A stretch of DNA of 64,000 bases from Mycetocola tolaasinivorans (GTDB lineage: Bacteria > Actinomycetota > Actinomycetes > Actinomycetales > Microbacteriaceae): positions 1-64,000 of the forward strand of contig NZ_RCUX01000001.1 of NCBI RefSeq assembly GCF_003667565.1. The letters are read 5' to 3'. Below are positions 8,174 to 16,413 of the stretch, one piece after another (position 1 is the stretch's first letter; each line of letters begins with the position of its first letter). A program made the translations under genes and the position numbers. The notes beneath the pieces are model-generated. The model searched no databases, was not told the DNA's origin, and saw only the letters and a program-made list of their open reading frames with translations.

Positions 8174-8215
8174 CAGCAACAGCCTCGCCCGAGAACTCGG
8201 GCGAGGCTGTTGCTG
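8174..8215. terminator. Bidirectional terminator between convergent genes
   Basis: A perfect 20-bp stem (CAGCAACAGCCTCGCCCGAG and its complement) around the 2-nt loop AA lies between the phosphatase and the convergent GNAT gene. Confidence 0.88.
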
Positions 8216-8225
8216 TGTGATGGCT

Positions 8226-8684
8226 CTAGCCGGCGAGCGTCTTGCCGTACCAGTGGTTGGCGTTCGGGTTGCTGTTGTAGGGGGCGATCTCCGCGAAACC
8301 CGAGCTGCGATACAGGCCACCGGCGGCCGCGAGGGTCGCGTTGGTGTCGAGCACGAGCTCGGTGGCACCGAGCGTGCGGGCCTCGGTCTCGAGGCGTTCG
8401 AGCAGGCGGCGGCCGTGGCCGGCGCCGCGCGCCGCGGGACGCAGGAACACGTGCTTGACCTCGAACCGCTCGGGGGAGAGGGCGCGCACCCCGCCGCAGC
8501 CCACCGGCTCGCCATCCACCACGAGCACGATGAAGGCACCGACGGGGGCGACGAAGTTTTCCGGGTTGGGGGCGTTGACGACGTAGTCGCCGTCTTCAAA
8601 ACCCTCCGCACGCTCGATGAAGTATTCCTCGAGCAGCGCGGCTGCGTCGTGGGAGTCGGTGCGGAGGGCCAAAAAAGTCTGCAT
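8226..8684 (-). CDS. GNAT family N-acetyltransferase
   Basis: A 152-residue acetyl-CoA-dependent acyltransferase. The GNAT core is visible: FIVLVVDGEPVGCGGVRAL (beta strands), EVKHVFLRPAARGAGHGRRLLERLE (motif A, with the R-x-x-G-x-G/A acetyl-CoA loop as RGAGHG) and a C-terminal LYRSSGFAEI block. The acceptor substrate is unknown. The minus-strand sequence TACGAT (8696-8691) ends 6 nt before the ATG, so the transcript is probably leaderless. It is a single gene between two convergent or divergent neighbours. Confidence 0.9.
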   Translation of the reverse strand: MQTFLALRTDSHDAAALLEEYFIERAEGFEDGDYVVNAPNPENFVAPVGAFIVLVVDGEPVGCGGVRALSPERFEVKHVFLRPAARGAGHGRRLLERLETEARTLGATELVLDTNATLAAAGGLYRSSGFAEIAPYNSNPNANHWYGKTLAG

Positions 8685-8690
8685 GCTTCC

Positions 8691-8696
8691 ATCGTA
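8691..8696 (-). promoter_or_regulatory. -10 box, leaderless GNAT gene
   Basis: TACGAT on the minus strand ends 6 nt before the start codon. Confidence 0.55.
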
Positions 8697-8722
8697 CGTC
8701 TCGGAGAACCGGGCGGGCTTGC

Positions 8723-8728
8723 TAGATT
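8723..8728 (+). promoter_or_regulatory. -10 box, leaderless dapB
   Basis: TAGATT ends 6 nt before the ATG of dapB. Confidence 0.6.
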
Positions 8729-8734
8729 AGGGGC

Positions 8735-9475
8735 ATGACTACACGGGTTGCGATTGTTGGTGCCAGCGGAAAAATGGGGCGGCTGTTTGGTCGCCTGATC
8801 GAGGCTCATCCCGACTATGAGGTGCACGCCGCGCTGACCTCGAAGAGCGAGCTCAGCGAGATGGACGGTGCCGACCTCGTTGTCGACGTGAGCACCCCCG
8901 CGGTGAGTGCCGACGTCGTCGCCCACGCGCTGGCCGCCGGAGCAAACGTGCTGGTGGGTACCTCGGGCTGGTCACGGGAACGTCTCGACGTGCTTGAACG
9001 CTCGATTCCCGCCGGTCGCGGCGTGCTGATCATCCCCAACTTCTCGGTGGGTTCGGCCCTCGGTACCGCGCTGTCGATCCTGGCCTCGCGCTTCTACGAG
9101 TCGATCGAGATCATCGAGTCGCACGCGTCCACCAAGATCGATTCCCCGAGCGGAACCGCGGTGCGCACCGCCGAGCTGATCGACCGCGCCCGCGCGGATC
9201 TTGGCCCGGTCGAGGCACCGCACGCGGATCAGCGGGCACGTGGGGAACTGATCGCCGGCATCCCGGTGCACAGCCTGCGTCAGCGCGGCATCGTGGCCCA
9301 GCAGCGCGTAATTCTTGGTGGTCCGGGCGAAACCCTGACCATCGCGCACGACACCATCGATCAGGGTGCCTATGAGCACGGCATCACGCTGGCCCTGGAA
9401 AAGGTTCAGGGTATGACCGGCCTCGTGGTGGGCCTCGAGAACGTCATCGATCTGGGTCTCGGCGGCACCAACTAG
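8735..9475 (+). CDS. dapB: 4-hydroxy-tetrahydrodipicolinate reductase
   Basis: A 246-residue cytoplasmic enzyme of the diaminopimelate/lysine pathway; it reduces hydroxy-tetrahydrodipicolinate with NAD(P)H. The Rossmann loop GASGKMG spans residues 9-15, LVGTSGWS is the nicotinamide-side loop, IPNFSVG follows, and ESHASTKIDSPSGTA holds His130 and Lys134 of the active site. The length fits the family. Its stop TAG overlaps the GTG of the next gene by one base. dapA and dapF are elsewhere in this window, so the pathway genes are dispersed. Confidence 0.97.
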   Translation: MTTRVAIVGASGKMGRLFGRLIEAHPDYEVHAALTSKSELSEMDGADLVVDVSTPAVSADVVAHALAAGANVLVGTSGWSRERLDVLERSIPAGRGVLIIPNFSVGSALGTALSILASRFYESIEIIESHASTKIDSPSGTAVRTAELIDRARADLGPVEAPHADQRARGELIAGIPVHSLRQRGIVAQQRVILGGPGETLTIAHDTIDQGAYEHGITLALEKVQGMTGLVVGLENVIDLGLGGTN

Positions 9476-9918
9476 TGCGCGCTCGCCTTCCCGCCATTCT
9501 GGTTTCGGCCTTCCTCGTTGTCTGCCTCGTTCTGGTGGGGCAGAAGGCATTCATCGCGTTTGGTACCGGCGAACCCATCGCCATCGCCATCGGCCTCGCC
9601 CTCGTGGTGCTAATTCTCGCCGGCATGTGGGCGCTGTGGCGCGAACTGCGCTTCGGCTCGGCATCCACCCGCCTCGGAAACCTGCTCGAGGAGCGTGGCC
9701 AGCTGCCCGAGGACGAGGTGCCCGTACGCCCGAGTGGCCGGCCCGATCGTGAGGCCGTGGACAGGCTCTTCCCCGCCTACCGGGAGGCCGTGGAGGCCCA
9801 CCCCGAGAGCTGGGTGGCCTGGTTCCGCCTGGGCATCGTCTACGACGGTGCCGGCGATCGCACCCGCGCCCGCCACGCCATTCGTGAGGCGATTCGGCTG
9901 GAGCGCGCCGCGCGCTAG
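9475..9918 (+). CDS. Membrane protein with a TPR-like C-terminus, unknown function
   Basis: A 147-residue protein with two transmembrane helices (residues about 6-26 and 34-54) and a soluble C-terminal part ending AWFRLGIVYDGAGDRTRARHAIREAI, which reads as one tetratricopeptide-like helix pair. The GTG start shares one base with the dapB stop, so it is translated with dapB. Its function is not known to me; small two-helix proteins with this tail follow dapB in related actinobacteria, so it is probably part of the conserved backbone (established neighbourhood, recalled and not checked). Confidence 0.75.
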   Translation: MRARLPAILVSAFLVVCLVLVGQKAFIAFGTGEPIAIAIGLALVVLILAGMWALWRELRFGSASTRLGNLLEERGQLPEDEVPVRPSGRPDREAVDRLFPAYREAVEAHPESWVAWFRLGIVYDGAGDRTRARHAIREAIRLERAAR

Positions 9919-9960
9919 CCGTAGCGCACGCACTACCCGCCGCGCGCGGGACCTGGGCGC

Positions 9961-9984
9961 GGGGTCAACCGATCGGTTGACCCC
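9961..9984. promoter_or_regulatory. 24-bp perfect palindrome upstream of the ABC exporter
   Basis: The arm GGGGTCAACCGA is followed directly by its exact complement with no loop. It lies 54 bp before the exporter ATPase start. The lack of a loop argues for a dimeric repressor or regulator site over a terminator. A TTGACC (9977-9982) inside it could be a -35 element. Confidence 0.6.
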
Positions 9985-10037
9985 GTGTCCGTCATCCGGG
10001 CCTCTTTTTGGGTCTTCGCGAACGCAACCATGGAAGC

Positions 10038-10967
10038 ATGACGGTTGCACTGCAGATTCGAGAGTTACGGAAGTCCTACGGAGATACTGTGGCGGTGTCC
10101 GGGCTGAGCTTCGATGTCGAGGCGGGAAGCCTCACGGCCCTGCTCGGATCGAACGGCGCCGGGAAGTCCACCACCATTGCCTGCATTACCACCCTGCTCG
10201 GTGTTGATTCGGGAGAGATCAGCGTGGGTGGCGATCGGGTATCCGCCGGGGCCGAGGCCGCCGCGCGCATTCGGCGGCGGCTCGGGGTGGTGTTCCAAGA
10301 CTCGGTGCTCGATCCGCTGCTCAGCGTGCGCGAAAACCTGAGCACCCGCGCCCGCCTCTACGGGCTGGACGCCGCCCAGACCCGCACGCGCATCGACGAG
10401 CTTGCGACCCTGGTGGATCTCACCGCGTTTCTGGATCGCCGCTACGGCACCCTCTCCGGTGGGCAGCGACGCCGCGCCGATATCGCCCGTGCGCTCATCC
10501 ACTCGCCGGAGATTTTGATCCTGGACGAACCCACCGCGGGGCTTGATCCGGCGAGTCGTGAACGCATCTGGGACGCCATTCACGCCCTGCGCGCGCACAC
10601 CGGGATGACCGTGCTGCTGACCACCCACTACCTCGCCGAAACCGAGATGGCCGATGACGTGCTGATCATCGCCGCGGGTGTCCTGGTCGAGCGCGGCTCG
10701 GCCGCCGAACTGCGGGCACGGCTCGGCACCAGCCGACTGAGCATCACCGCGCGGCCGGACGCCGAGGCGCTCATCCGCGCCTGCGCGGCACTGCCCGGCT
10801 CGCGCAGCGGTGACCGCTACGACCTGCGCCTACCCGGCGCCGCGGTCGCCCTCGACCTGATCGCCGAGTATCGCGCCGATATCCTCGACTTCGAGTTCCG
10901 GCACGGCACGATGGACGACGTGTTCCTCGCCGTGACCGAGACCCCCTCCACTAAGGACGCAGCATGA
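10038..10967 (+). CDS. ABC exporter ATP-binding protein (DrrA-like)
   Basis: A 309-residue ATPase of the ABC-2 exporter class. Walker A is GSNGAGKST (37-45), the signature is LSGGQRRR, Walker B is ILILDEPTAGLDP and the switch histidine is in TTHYLAE. The C-terminal extension after the ATPase domain is typical of the daunorubicin-resistance DrrA group. The ATG at 10038 follows GGAAGC; an upstream start in the same frame would add unconserved residues. It overlaps the permease gene by ATGA, and a two-component system follows, which suggests drug- or stress-induced efflux. The substrate is unknown. Confidence 0.92.
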   Translation: MTVALQIRELRKSYGDTVAVSGLSFDVEAGSLTALLGSNGAGKSTTIACITTLLGVDSGEISVGGDRVSAGAEAAARIRRRLGVVFQDSVLDPLLSVRENLSTRARLYGLDAAQTRTRIDELATLVDLTAFLDRRYGTLSGGQRRRADIARALIHSPEILILDEPTAGLDPASRERIWDAIHALRAHTGMTVLLTTHYLAETEMADDVLIIAAGVLVERGSAAELRARLGTSRLSITARPDAEALIRACAALPGSRSGDRYDLRLPGAAVALDLIAEYRADILDFEFRHGTMDDVFLAVTETPSTKDAA

Positions 10968-11845
10968 GCACGATTCTGACCCTGACCCGGCGCAACCTCC
11001 GCCTGTTCTTCCGCGACCGCATGCGGGTGTTCTTCTCCCTGCTCTCCGCCCTGATCCTGGTGGGCCTCTACGTGTTCTTCCTGGGTGCCCAGGTGACCAG
11101 CGCGGTGACCGCGCAGCTGCCGGGTGCCCCCGCAGAGGATGCCGACCGTTTCATCCGCGCCTGGGTGTTTGCGGGCGTCATCATGATCACCTCGCTCACC
11201 GCGAGCCTCGGCGCGATGGCCGTGTTCGTGGACGACCGGGTGGCCCACCGATTCGATGATTTCCTGGTGGCCCCGCCCCGTCGCGGCAGCCTCACCGTGG
11301 GATACCTGCTGGCGGCGTTCATCGTCGCGGCGCTCCTCTCGCTGCTGCTTCTCGTTGCCGCGCAGGCATACCTCGCCCTGACCGGTGGCGGCATGGATGC
11401 GGGGGAGTTTGTCGCGGCCGCGGGTATCACCGTGCTGTGCTGCCTGACGTTCGCGGCGCTGTCCGCGTTTGTGTCCACGTTTATCGGATCCTCCGGGGCC
11501 TTCGCCGCGCTTTCCACCATCGTGGGCACCGCGGTCGGGTTCCTCGCCGGGGCCTACGTGCCGATGGGCACCCTTCCCGCCTCGGTGGCGAACGTGTTGA
11601 ATGCGCTGCCGTTTGCCCAGGCGGCGAGCCTCGTGCGCGGCCCGCTCACCGCGGCCTCGCTCGACACCCTGGATGCCGCGCTGCCGGGCTCCGGGGCCTC
11701 GCTGGGGGAGTACTTCGGCGTGAGCGCCACGGTCGGCAATACCGAGCTCACGACGCCGCTGCTCCTCGCGATTCTCTGCGGGCTCGGGATCCTGTTCCTG
11801 CTGCTCGCGATCGCCCGCTTCGGAAAGCGCCTGCGTACCGCGTGA
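10964..11845 (+). CDS. ABC-2 type exporter permease
   Basis: A 293-residue membrane protein with about six transmembrane helices and the ABC-2 layout: a cytoplasmic N-terminus (LTLTRRNLRLFFRDRMRVFFS), first helix SLLSALILVGLYVFFLGA, a large extracellular loop, then helices from about residue 60 to the end. The FDDFLVAPPRRGSLTVGYLL block is characteristic of DrrB-like permeases. It is translationally coupled to the upstream ATPase and is presumably its membrane partner. Confidence 0.9.
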   Translation: MSTILTLTRRNLRLFFRDRMRVFFSLLSALILVGLYVFFLGAQVTSAVTAQLPGAPAEDADRFIRAWVFAGVIMITSLTASLGAMAVFVDDRVAHRFDDFLVAPPRRGSLTVGYLLAAFIVAALLSLLLLVAAQAYLALTGGGMDAGEFVAAAGITVLCCLTFAALSAFVSTFIGSSGAFAALSTIVGTAVGFLAGAYVPMGTLPASVANVLNALPFAQAASLVRGPLTAASLDTLDAALPGSGASLGEYFGVSATVGNTELTTPLLLAILCGLGILFLLLAIARFGKRLRTA

Positions 11846-11859
11846 GGGGCTGTGTCACA

Positions 11860-13092
11860 ATGAGGGACATGACGGTCAGACGGGGATGGGACATCGCGGT
11901 CTCCGTCTGCCTGGTGATGCTCACGCTGCTCGCAGTGCTGTCCTCCGTGAACACCGAGATTTCCCGGATTCCCCTCGCGGTGCGCGGAGTCCTGCTTGCC
12001 GTCGGCCTGGCGGCTCTCCTCGCGTACTATCTCATCTGGGCACGTCCCCGGCTGGGCACCGAATCCGAGGGCTGGGGCGTACTCGCCGTCGTCGTGATCG
12101 GCGCGCTGCTCACGCTGTCGAGCCCCAACATGTTCACCGCCCAGGTGATCATCTACCCGCTGATCTGGCAGGGCAGCCGGGGCCTGCGCCGCCCCGTGAT
12201 TGTCTCTGCACTGGCGGCCATCGCGATGACCACCACCTCGATCCTGGGGGCCGCCAACCCGGACTGGATCAGCAGCGCCATCGCCATCGGCCTGGTTTCC
12301 TACGCGTTCAACCTCGCGATGGGGCTCTGGATATCCGGCATCGCCCGGGTGGGTTCCGAAAACGCGCGCCTGTACGCCGAACTCCAGCTGCGACAGGAGG
12401 AGATCGCCGCACTCAACCGGGATGCCGGGGCGATGCATGAGCGCGGACGCCTCTCCCGCGACCTCCACGACACCGTGGCGCAAACCCTCACCGGCGTGGT
12501 GATGCTCTCGCGCAGCGCGCTGCGGCAGGCCGAGAGCGGGTCACCGAAACTCGTGGATACCGTGCGCCTGATCGAGTCCAGCGCAGCCGAGGCGCTCGCC
12601 GAAACCCGGGCGATGGTCGCGATGGCCTCGTCTCTGGAGGAGTCGACCCTGGCCGAAACCCTCGAACGGTTTTGCACGCGCTTCTCTCGAGAAACCGGAA
12701 TCTCCGTCGATCTGCGTCTCGGGCTCGACCAGGCCACCGTCCTCACCCGTGCCGAGGAGGTCATCCTGCTGCGCTGCGTGCAGGAGGGCCTCGCGAACGT
12801 GCGGAAGCACTCGGGGGCCAACGCCGTGCGAATCGAAACCGCGCGGACCGACGCGGGTATCCGGCTCACCCTCGCCGATAACGGTCGCGGGCCGGGCGCA
12901 TCGATCGCGGTGGTGGGCGGACAGTTCGGCCTGGCCGGTCTGGCCGAGCGTCTCGCCGGTGTGGGCGGTGCCGTTGCCCTCGCGGCCGATCCCGGTGGGG
13001 GAGCGCTGCTGAGCGTCGACCTGCCACTCGCGAGCGTGGCCGCACCCATTCCGAAACCACGAGCATCCGACACAACCGAGGACCACGCATGA
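11860..13092 (+). CDS. NarL-type sensor histidine kinase
   Basis: A 410-residue membrane kinase of the HisKA_3 group. About five transmembrane helices span residues 10-150, then a short coiled helix leads to RGRLSRDLHDTVAQTLTG, with His203 as the phosphorylation site. The ATPase domain has NVRKHSGANAVRI (N box), DNGRGPG and a GLAGLAERL block. The ATG at 11860 is preceded by GAGGGG; ATG 11869 is possible. It follows the exporter closely and overlaps the response regulator by ATGA. The hydrophobic sensor without an extracellular domain suggests membrane or intramembrane sensing. Confidence 0.92.
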   Translation: MRDMTVRRGWDIAVSVCLVMLTLLAVLSSVNTEISRIPLAVRGVLLAVGLAALLAYYLIWARPRLGTESEGWGVLAVVVIGALLTLSSPNMFTAQVIIYPLIWQGSRGLRRPVIVSALAAIAMTTTSILGAANPDWISSAIAIGLVSYAFNLAMGLWISGIARVGSENARLYAELQLRQEEIAALNRDAGAMHERGRLSRDLHDTVAQTLTGVVMLSRSALRQAESGSPKLVDTVRLIESSAAEALAETRAMVAMASSLEESTLAETLERFCTRFSRETGISVDLRLGLDQATVLTRAEEVILLRCVQEGLANVRKHSGANAVRIETARTDAGIRLTLADNGRGPGASIAVVGGQFGLAGLAERLAGVGGAVALAADPGGGALLSVDLPLASVAAPIPKPRASDTTEDHA

Positions 13093-13754
13093 CCCCCGCC
13101 GCCCCGACCTCAACCCCGATCGAGCTGCGCGTCTTCGTGGTGGACGATCACCCGATCGTCCGTGCGGGTATCTCGGCCACCCTCGAGGACGCCGACGGCA
13201 TCGTGGTGGTGGGTACGGCATCGAGCGGCCCCGAGGCGGTCGCCCGGGTACGGGCGATCCCGGTGGACGTCGTGCTGATGGACCTCCGCATGCCCGGCGG
13301 CGACGGTGTTGCGGCGACCGCGGAGATTCTCGCGCTGTGTCCGGACACCCGGGTGCTGATCCTCACCACCTATGAGAGCGATGATGCGATCCTCGACGCG
13401 ATCGAGGCGGGTGCCGCGGGCTATCTGCTGAAGGCCGCCCCGGAGGAGGAGATCATCGCCGGGGTGCGCGCGGTGGCCGCGGGCAAAACCGTGCTGGCGC
13501 CGGAGATCGCGGCCGCGCTGGTGTCTCGCATGCGGGCACCGGCCGTACCGGCCGGCCCCACCCTGACCCCGCGCGAGCGCGAGGTGCTCGCCCTTGTCGC
13601 CCAGGGTCGCACGAACGGGCAGATCGCGCGTGCACTGCACGTCACCGAGGCCACGGTCAAAACCCACCTGGTGCGCGTCTTTGACAAGCTCGGTGTCGGC
13701 GACCGTACCCGCGCGGTCACCCTCGCCCTCGAGCTCGGCATCCTGACCGACTAG
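13089..13754 (+). CDS. NarL/LuxR-type response regulator
   Basis: A 221-residue two-domain regulator. The receiver domain has the acidic pair in VVDDH, the phosphorylation site Asp65 in LMDLRMPG and Lys in YLLKAA. The C-terminal LuxR helix-turn-helix spans LTPREREVLALVAQGRTNGQ to KLGVGDRTRAV. It is the partner of the upstream kinase by ATGA overlap, and the exporter operon that precedes both is the likely target. The palindrome at 9961-9984 is a candidate binding site (inference). Confidence 0.93.
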   Translation: MTPAAPTSTPIELRVFVVDDHPIVRAGISATLEDADGIVVVGTASSGPEAVARVRAIPVDVVLMDLRMPGGDGVAATAEILALCPDTRVLILTTYESDDAILDAIEAGAAGYLLKAAPEEEIIAGVRAVAAGKTVLAPEIAAALVSRMRAPAVPAGPTLTPREREVLALVAQGRTNGQIARALHVTEATVKTHLVRVFDKLGVGDRTRAVTLALELGILTD

Positions 13755-13767
13755 GTGCTTCCAAGCG

Positions 13768-13805
13768 CTCCGCAGGTTGCCAGACTCGTTGTCTGACCTG
13801 CGGAG
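13768..13805 (+). terminator. Hairpin terminator after the two-component operon
   Basis: The stem CTCCGCAGGT pairs with ACCTGCGGAG, with an inner CAGAC/GTCTG extension. A second, looser inverted repeat (ACCCCGG with CCGGGGT, 13817-13873) follows before the convergent gene. I see no coding sequence in 13755-13927. Confidence 0.65.
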
Positions 13806-13927
13806 ACACGGCAAAACCCCGGTCGTGTGATCGGTTCCTCGGTGAGAGAAACCACAGGGACGGCTCCGGGGTGTGAGCACCGACGCTACAGGAGGTACGG
13901 CCCATCGGCAATCAGGGAAAACTGTCC

Positions 13928-14818
13928 CTAGCGGGGCTCGAGCGCGGCGCGCAGCGCACCCTCAGCGGTGGGATGGGTGAACTCGAAACCCTCGCTGAGG
14001 AGCACCGAGGGGCGGATGTGCTGGTCAACCAGCAGGAGATCCTCTGCGGCGTCCTGCAGCACGAGCCGGAGTGCGAAGGCCGGGGCCGGGAGCCAGTAGG
14101 GGCGGCCCAGCGTTTCGGCGAGGGCGCGACCGACCTCACCGGCGGTCGCGGGCTCGGGACCCACGATGTTGACCGGCCCGGTCAGGGTCGAGGTCAGCAG
14201 GTGTTCCAGCGCGCGCACCTCGTCGTCGAGGGAGACCCAGGGCCAGACGTTTTTGCCCGAGCCGAGCGGGCCGCCAAGACCCAGCTTTGTGAGCGTCAGC
14301 ATCGGGCCGATCGCCCCGGCCGGATCGAGCACGATCCCGGTGCGCGCGAGCACCACGGTGCAGCGATCGGCGGCCTCGAGGGCCGCGGCCTCCCAGCGCA
14401 CCGTGAGCCCGGCAAGAAAACCCGCGCCGGTGGGACTGGACTCATCGAGGGTCTCGCCGGGGCGCGAGCCGTAGAAGCCCGAGGCCGAGGCGTTGATCAG
14501 GATGCGCGGGGGAGCAGCGGACGTGCGGATCGCCCGCACGAGCGTCTGCGTTCCGGACAGCCGCGAGGTCAGCAGCTGTTCGCGGTACCGCGCCGTCCAG
14601 GGAAGCTTGCCGATGCTCGCGCCGCCCAGGTTGATCACGGCCTCGATGCCGTTCAGGGCGTCGCCCGGGACGAAGTGGGCGTCCGGATCCCAGCGCACCT
14701 CGTGCTCGGCCGTAGGCTCACGCCGCACCAGCACCCGGAGCTCGTGCCCGGCCGCGCGCAGGCGCGACTGCAGGGCGGAACCAATCAGGCCGGAAGCGCC
14801 GGCCAACAGGATGTGCAT
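13928..14818 (-). CDS. TIGR01777 family NAD-dependent epimerase/dehydratase-like protein
   Basis: A 296-residue extended-SDR protein. GASGLIG at residues 7-13 is the nucleotide-binding loop, and the blocks LINASASGFYG and LARTGIVLDPAGAI are typical of the TIGR01777 (SulA/YfcH-like) family. The C-terminal DUF1731-like part (RPSVLLSEGFEFTHPTAEGALRAAL) is present, so the gene is full length. The biochemical activity of this family is not established. It lies 20 nt after the OsmC gene on the same strand and is probably in its operon. Confidence 0.9.
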   Translation of the reverse strand: MHILLAGASGLIGSALQSRLRAAGHELRVLVRREPTAEHEVRWDPDAHFVPGDALNGIEAVINLGGASIGKLPWTARYREQLLTSRLSGTQTLVRAIRTSAAPPRILINASASGFYGSRPGETLDESSPTGAGFLAGLTVRWEAAALEAADRCTVVLARTGIVLDPAGAIGPMLTLTKLGLGGPLGSGKNVWPWVSLDDEVRALEHLLTSTLTGPVNIVGPEPATAGEVGRALAETLGRPYWLPAPAFALRLVLQDAAEDLLLVDQHIRPSVLLSEGFEFTHPTAEGALRAALEPR

Positions 14819-14838
14819 GATTCCGCCCCGCGTTCCGG

Positions 14839-15264
14839 CTAGGCCAGGCTCGCCTCGAGGGTGATCTCGATGCCCGCAAGCGCGGCCGAAACCGGGCAGC
14901 CGGCCTTTGCCTCGTTCGCGATGCGGTCGAAGTCCTCGGCCGAGATACCCGGAACGCTGGCGTTGACCAGCAGGTGGCTACCGGTGATGCCGGTGCCGGG
15001 AACGAAGGTGACGGCGGCGGTGACGTGCAGGCGCTCGGGGGTGAAACCGGCCTCGGTCAGCATGTTCGAGAACGCCATCGAGTAGCAGGACGAGTGCGCC
15101 GCACCGATGAGCTCCTCGGGGGTGGTGACGCGGTCCGAACCCTCGGAGCGGGCCTTCCAGTTGACCGGGAGGTTCGCCGCGGAGGACGAGTCCAGGTTGA
15201 CGGTGCCCGAGCCCTCAAACAGGGACCCGGTCCAGACGGTGGTTGCTTCGCTGGTAATTGCCAT
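14839..15264 (-). CDS. OsmC family peroxiredoxin
   Basis: A 141-residue thiol peroxidase that reduces organic hydroperoxides. The two redox cysteines are Cys60 in AAHSSCYS and Cys123 in KAGCPVS, with the conserved TPEELIGAAH block before the first. The ATG at 15264 is chosen because GGAGGAC sits just upstream; an in-frame ATG 12 nt further 5' would put the ribosome site inside the coding region. It is first in a probable two-gene operon with the TIGR01777 gene. The 278 bp to divergent thyX hold no gene that I can support. Confidence 0.92.
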   Translation of the reverse strand: MAITSEATTVWTGSLFEGSGTVNLDSSSAANLPVNWKARSEGSDRVTTPEELIGAAHSSCYSMAFSNMLTEAGFTPERLHVTAAVTFVPGTGITGSHLLVNASVPGISAEDFDRIANEAKAGCPVSAALAGIEITLEASLA

Positions 15265-15530
15265 GGTGTCCTCCACAGGTAGCGTTGAATGGCCGCCGGA
15301 CGCTGCGCCCGGAAGGCCTCGTGTACGCCGAGCCTAACCCGTTCCGGGAGCGGGCGCACCTCTCTCCGGGCGTTTTTCCGGGACGATTCCGAATGAATTT
15401 TGCCCGTCACTTCGCCGCGCCCGAGACACGGTCGCCCCGGTCGCGTCCATTCGCATCAAACTTCCCGAAGTGGGGGACATTCCGTGAGTGAACTCCGGCC
15501 AACCTCGACTCACTCTCGCCACCCACACGA

Positions 15531-15536
15531 TAGGCT
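15531..15536 (+). promoter_or_regulatory. -10 box, leaderless thyX
   Basis: TAGGCT ends 6 nt before the GTG start of thyX. Confidence 0.6.
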
Positions 15537-15542
15537 GGGGGC

Positions 15543-16268
15543 GTGTCAGAGATCGAATTCCGCAGCGAAATGACGGTGGAACTGGTTCGTTCAAACGCCA
15601 GTGACGCCGATGTCCTGTTTGCCGCCCGGGTGTCCACCCAGGGCGAGCAGACCCTCGAATCCGCCCAGAGCGGTGACGAGGCCACGAGCCGCGACCGCGG
15701 ACTCATCAACTACCTCATGCGTGACCGCCACGGTTCCCCGTTCGAGCACAACTCGATGACCTTCTACGTGCAGGCACCGATCTTCGTGTTCCGCGAGTTC
15801 ATGCGTCACCGCATGGCCAGCTACAACGAGGAATCGGGTCGCTACCGTCAGCTGAACCCCACCTTCTACGTGCCCAACGAGAAGCGCAACCTGGTGCAGG
15901 AGGGTAAGCCCGGCGCCTACAACTTCCTGCCCGGCACCGCCGAGCAGACCGCGCTGGTTCAGGCCGAGGCCGAGGCCCAGTCGGTCGCCGCCTACGAGTC
16001 CTACCAGCGCATGCTGGAGGCCGGTGTGGCACGCGAGGTAGCGCGAATCGTGCTGCCGCTGAACCTCTACTCCTCGATGTACGTGACCGTCAACGCCCGT
16101 TCGCTGATGAACTTCCTCAGCCTTCGGACCAAGCGCGAGGGTACGCACTTCCCGTCGTTCCCGCAGCGCGAGATCGAGATGTGTGCCGAGCAGATGGAGA
16201 ACTTCTTCGCCGAGCTCATGCCGCTCACCTATGAGGCGTTCAACAAGAACGGCCGCGTGGCCCCGTAG
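15543..16268 (+). CDS. thyX: FAD-dependent thymidylate synthase
   Basis: A 241-residue flavin-dependent thymidylate synthase, which makes dTMP from dUMP with methylene-tetrahydrofolate and NADPH. The ThyX signature RHRxxSxNExSxRY is present as RHRMASYNEESGRYR at residues 88-102. The C-terminal NARSLMNFLSLRTK block, which holds further substrate-binding residues, is intact. The GTG start fits a leaderless promoter with TAGGCT 6 nt upstream. It lies alone between a divergent OsmC operon and a strong terminator. Confidence 0.97.
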   Translation: MSEIEFRSEMTVELVRSNASDADVLFAARVSTQGEQTLESAQSGDEATSRDRGLINYLMRDRHGSPFEHNSMTFYVQAPIFVFREFMRHRMASYNEESGRYRQLNPTFYVPNEKRNLVQEGKPGAYNFLPGTAEQTALVQAEAEAQSVAAYESYQRMLEAGVAREVARIVLPLNLYSSMYVTVNARSLMNFLSLRTKREGTHFPSFPQREIEMCAEQMENFFAELMPLTYEAFNKNGRVAP

Positions 16269-16283
16269 CCCGCACCGCTTCAC

Positions 16284-16322
16284 ACACCACACCCCCGGTT
16301 CACCGGGGGTGTGGTGTTTTTC
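16284..16322 (+). terminator. Rho-independent terminator after thyX
   Basis: A perfect 15-bp stem (ACACCACACCCCCGG and its complement), the loop TTCA, then a run of T. Confidence 0.93.
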
Positions 16323-16413
16323 CGGTGGTGTTTTCGGGGAAGGCCTGAGACGCGTAGGCTGGTGCGACGCACAGAGTGAGTGCACCTCCCCCTCTCCGTC
16401 AGGAACCACACGT

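Noticed and set aside
13817-13873. ACCCCGG/CCGGGGT inverted repeat considered as a separate small RNA
   Set aside because: The arms are far apart and imperfectly placed, with no promoter visible. It is more simply part of the 3' region between convergent genes.
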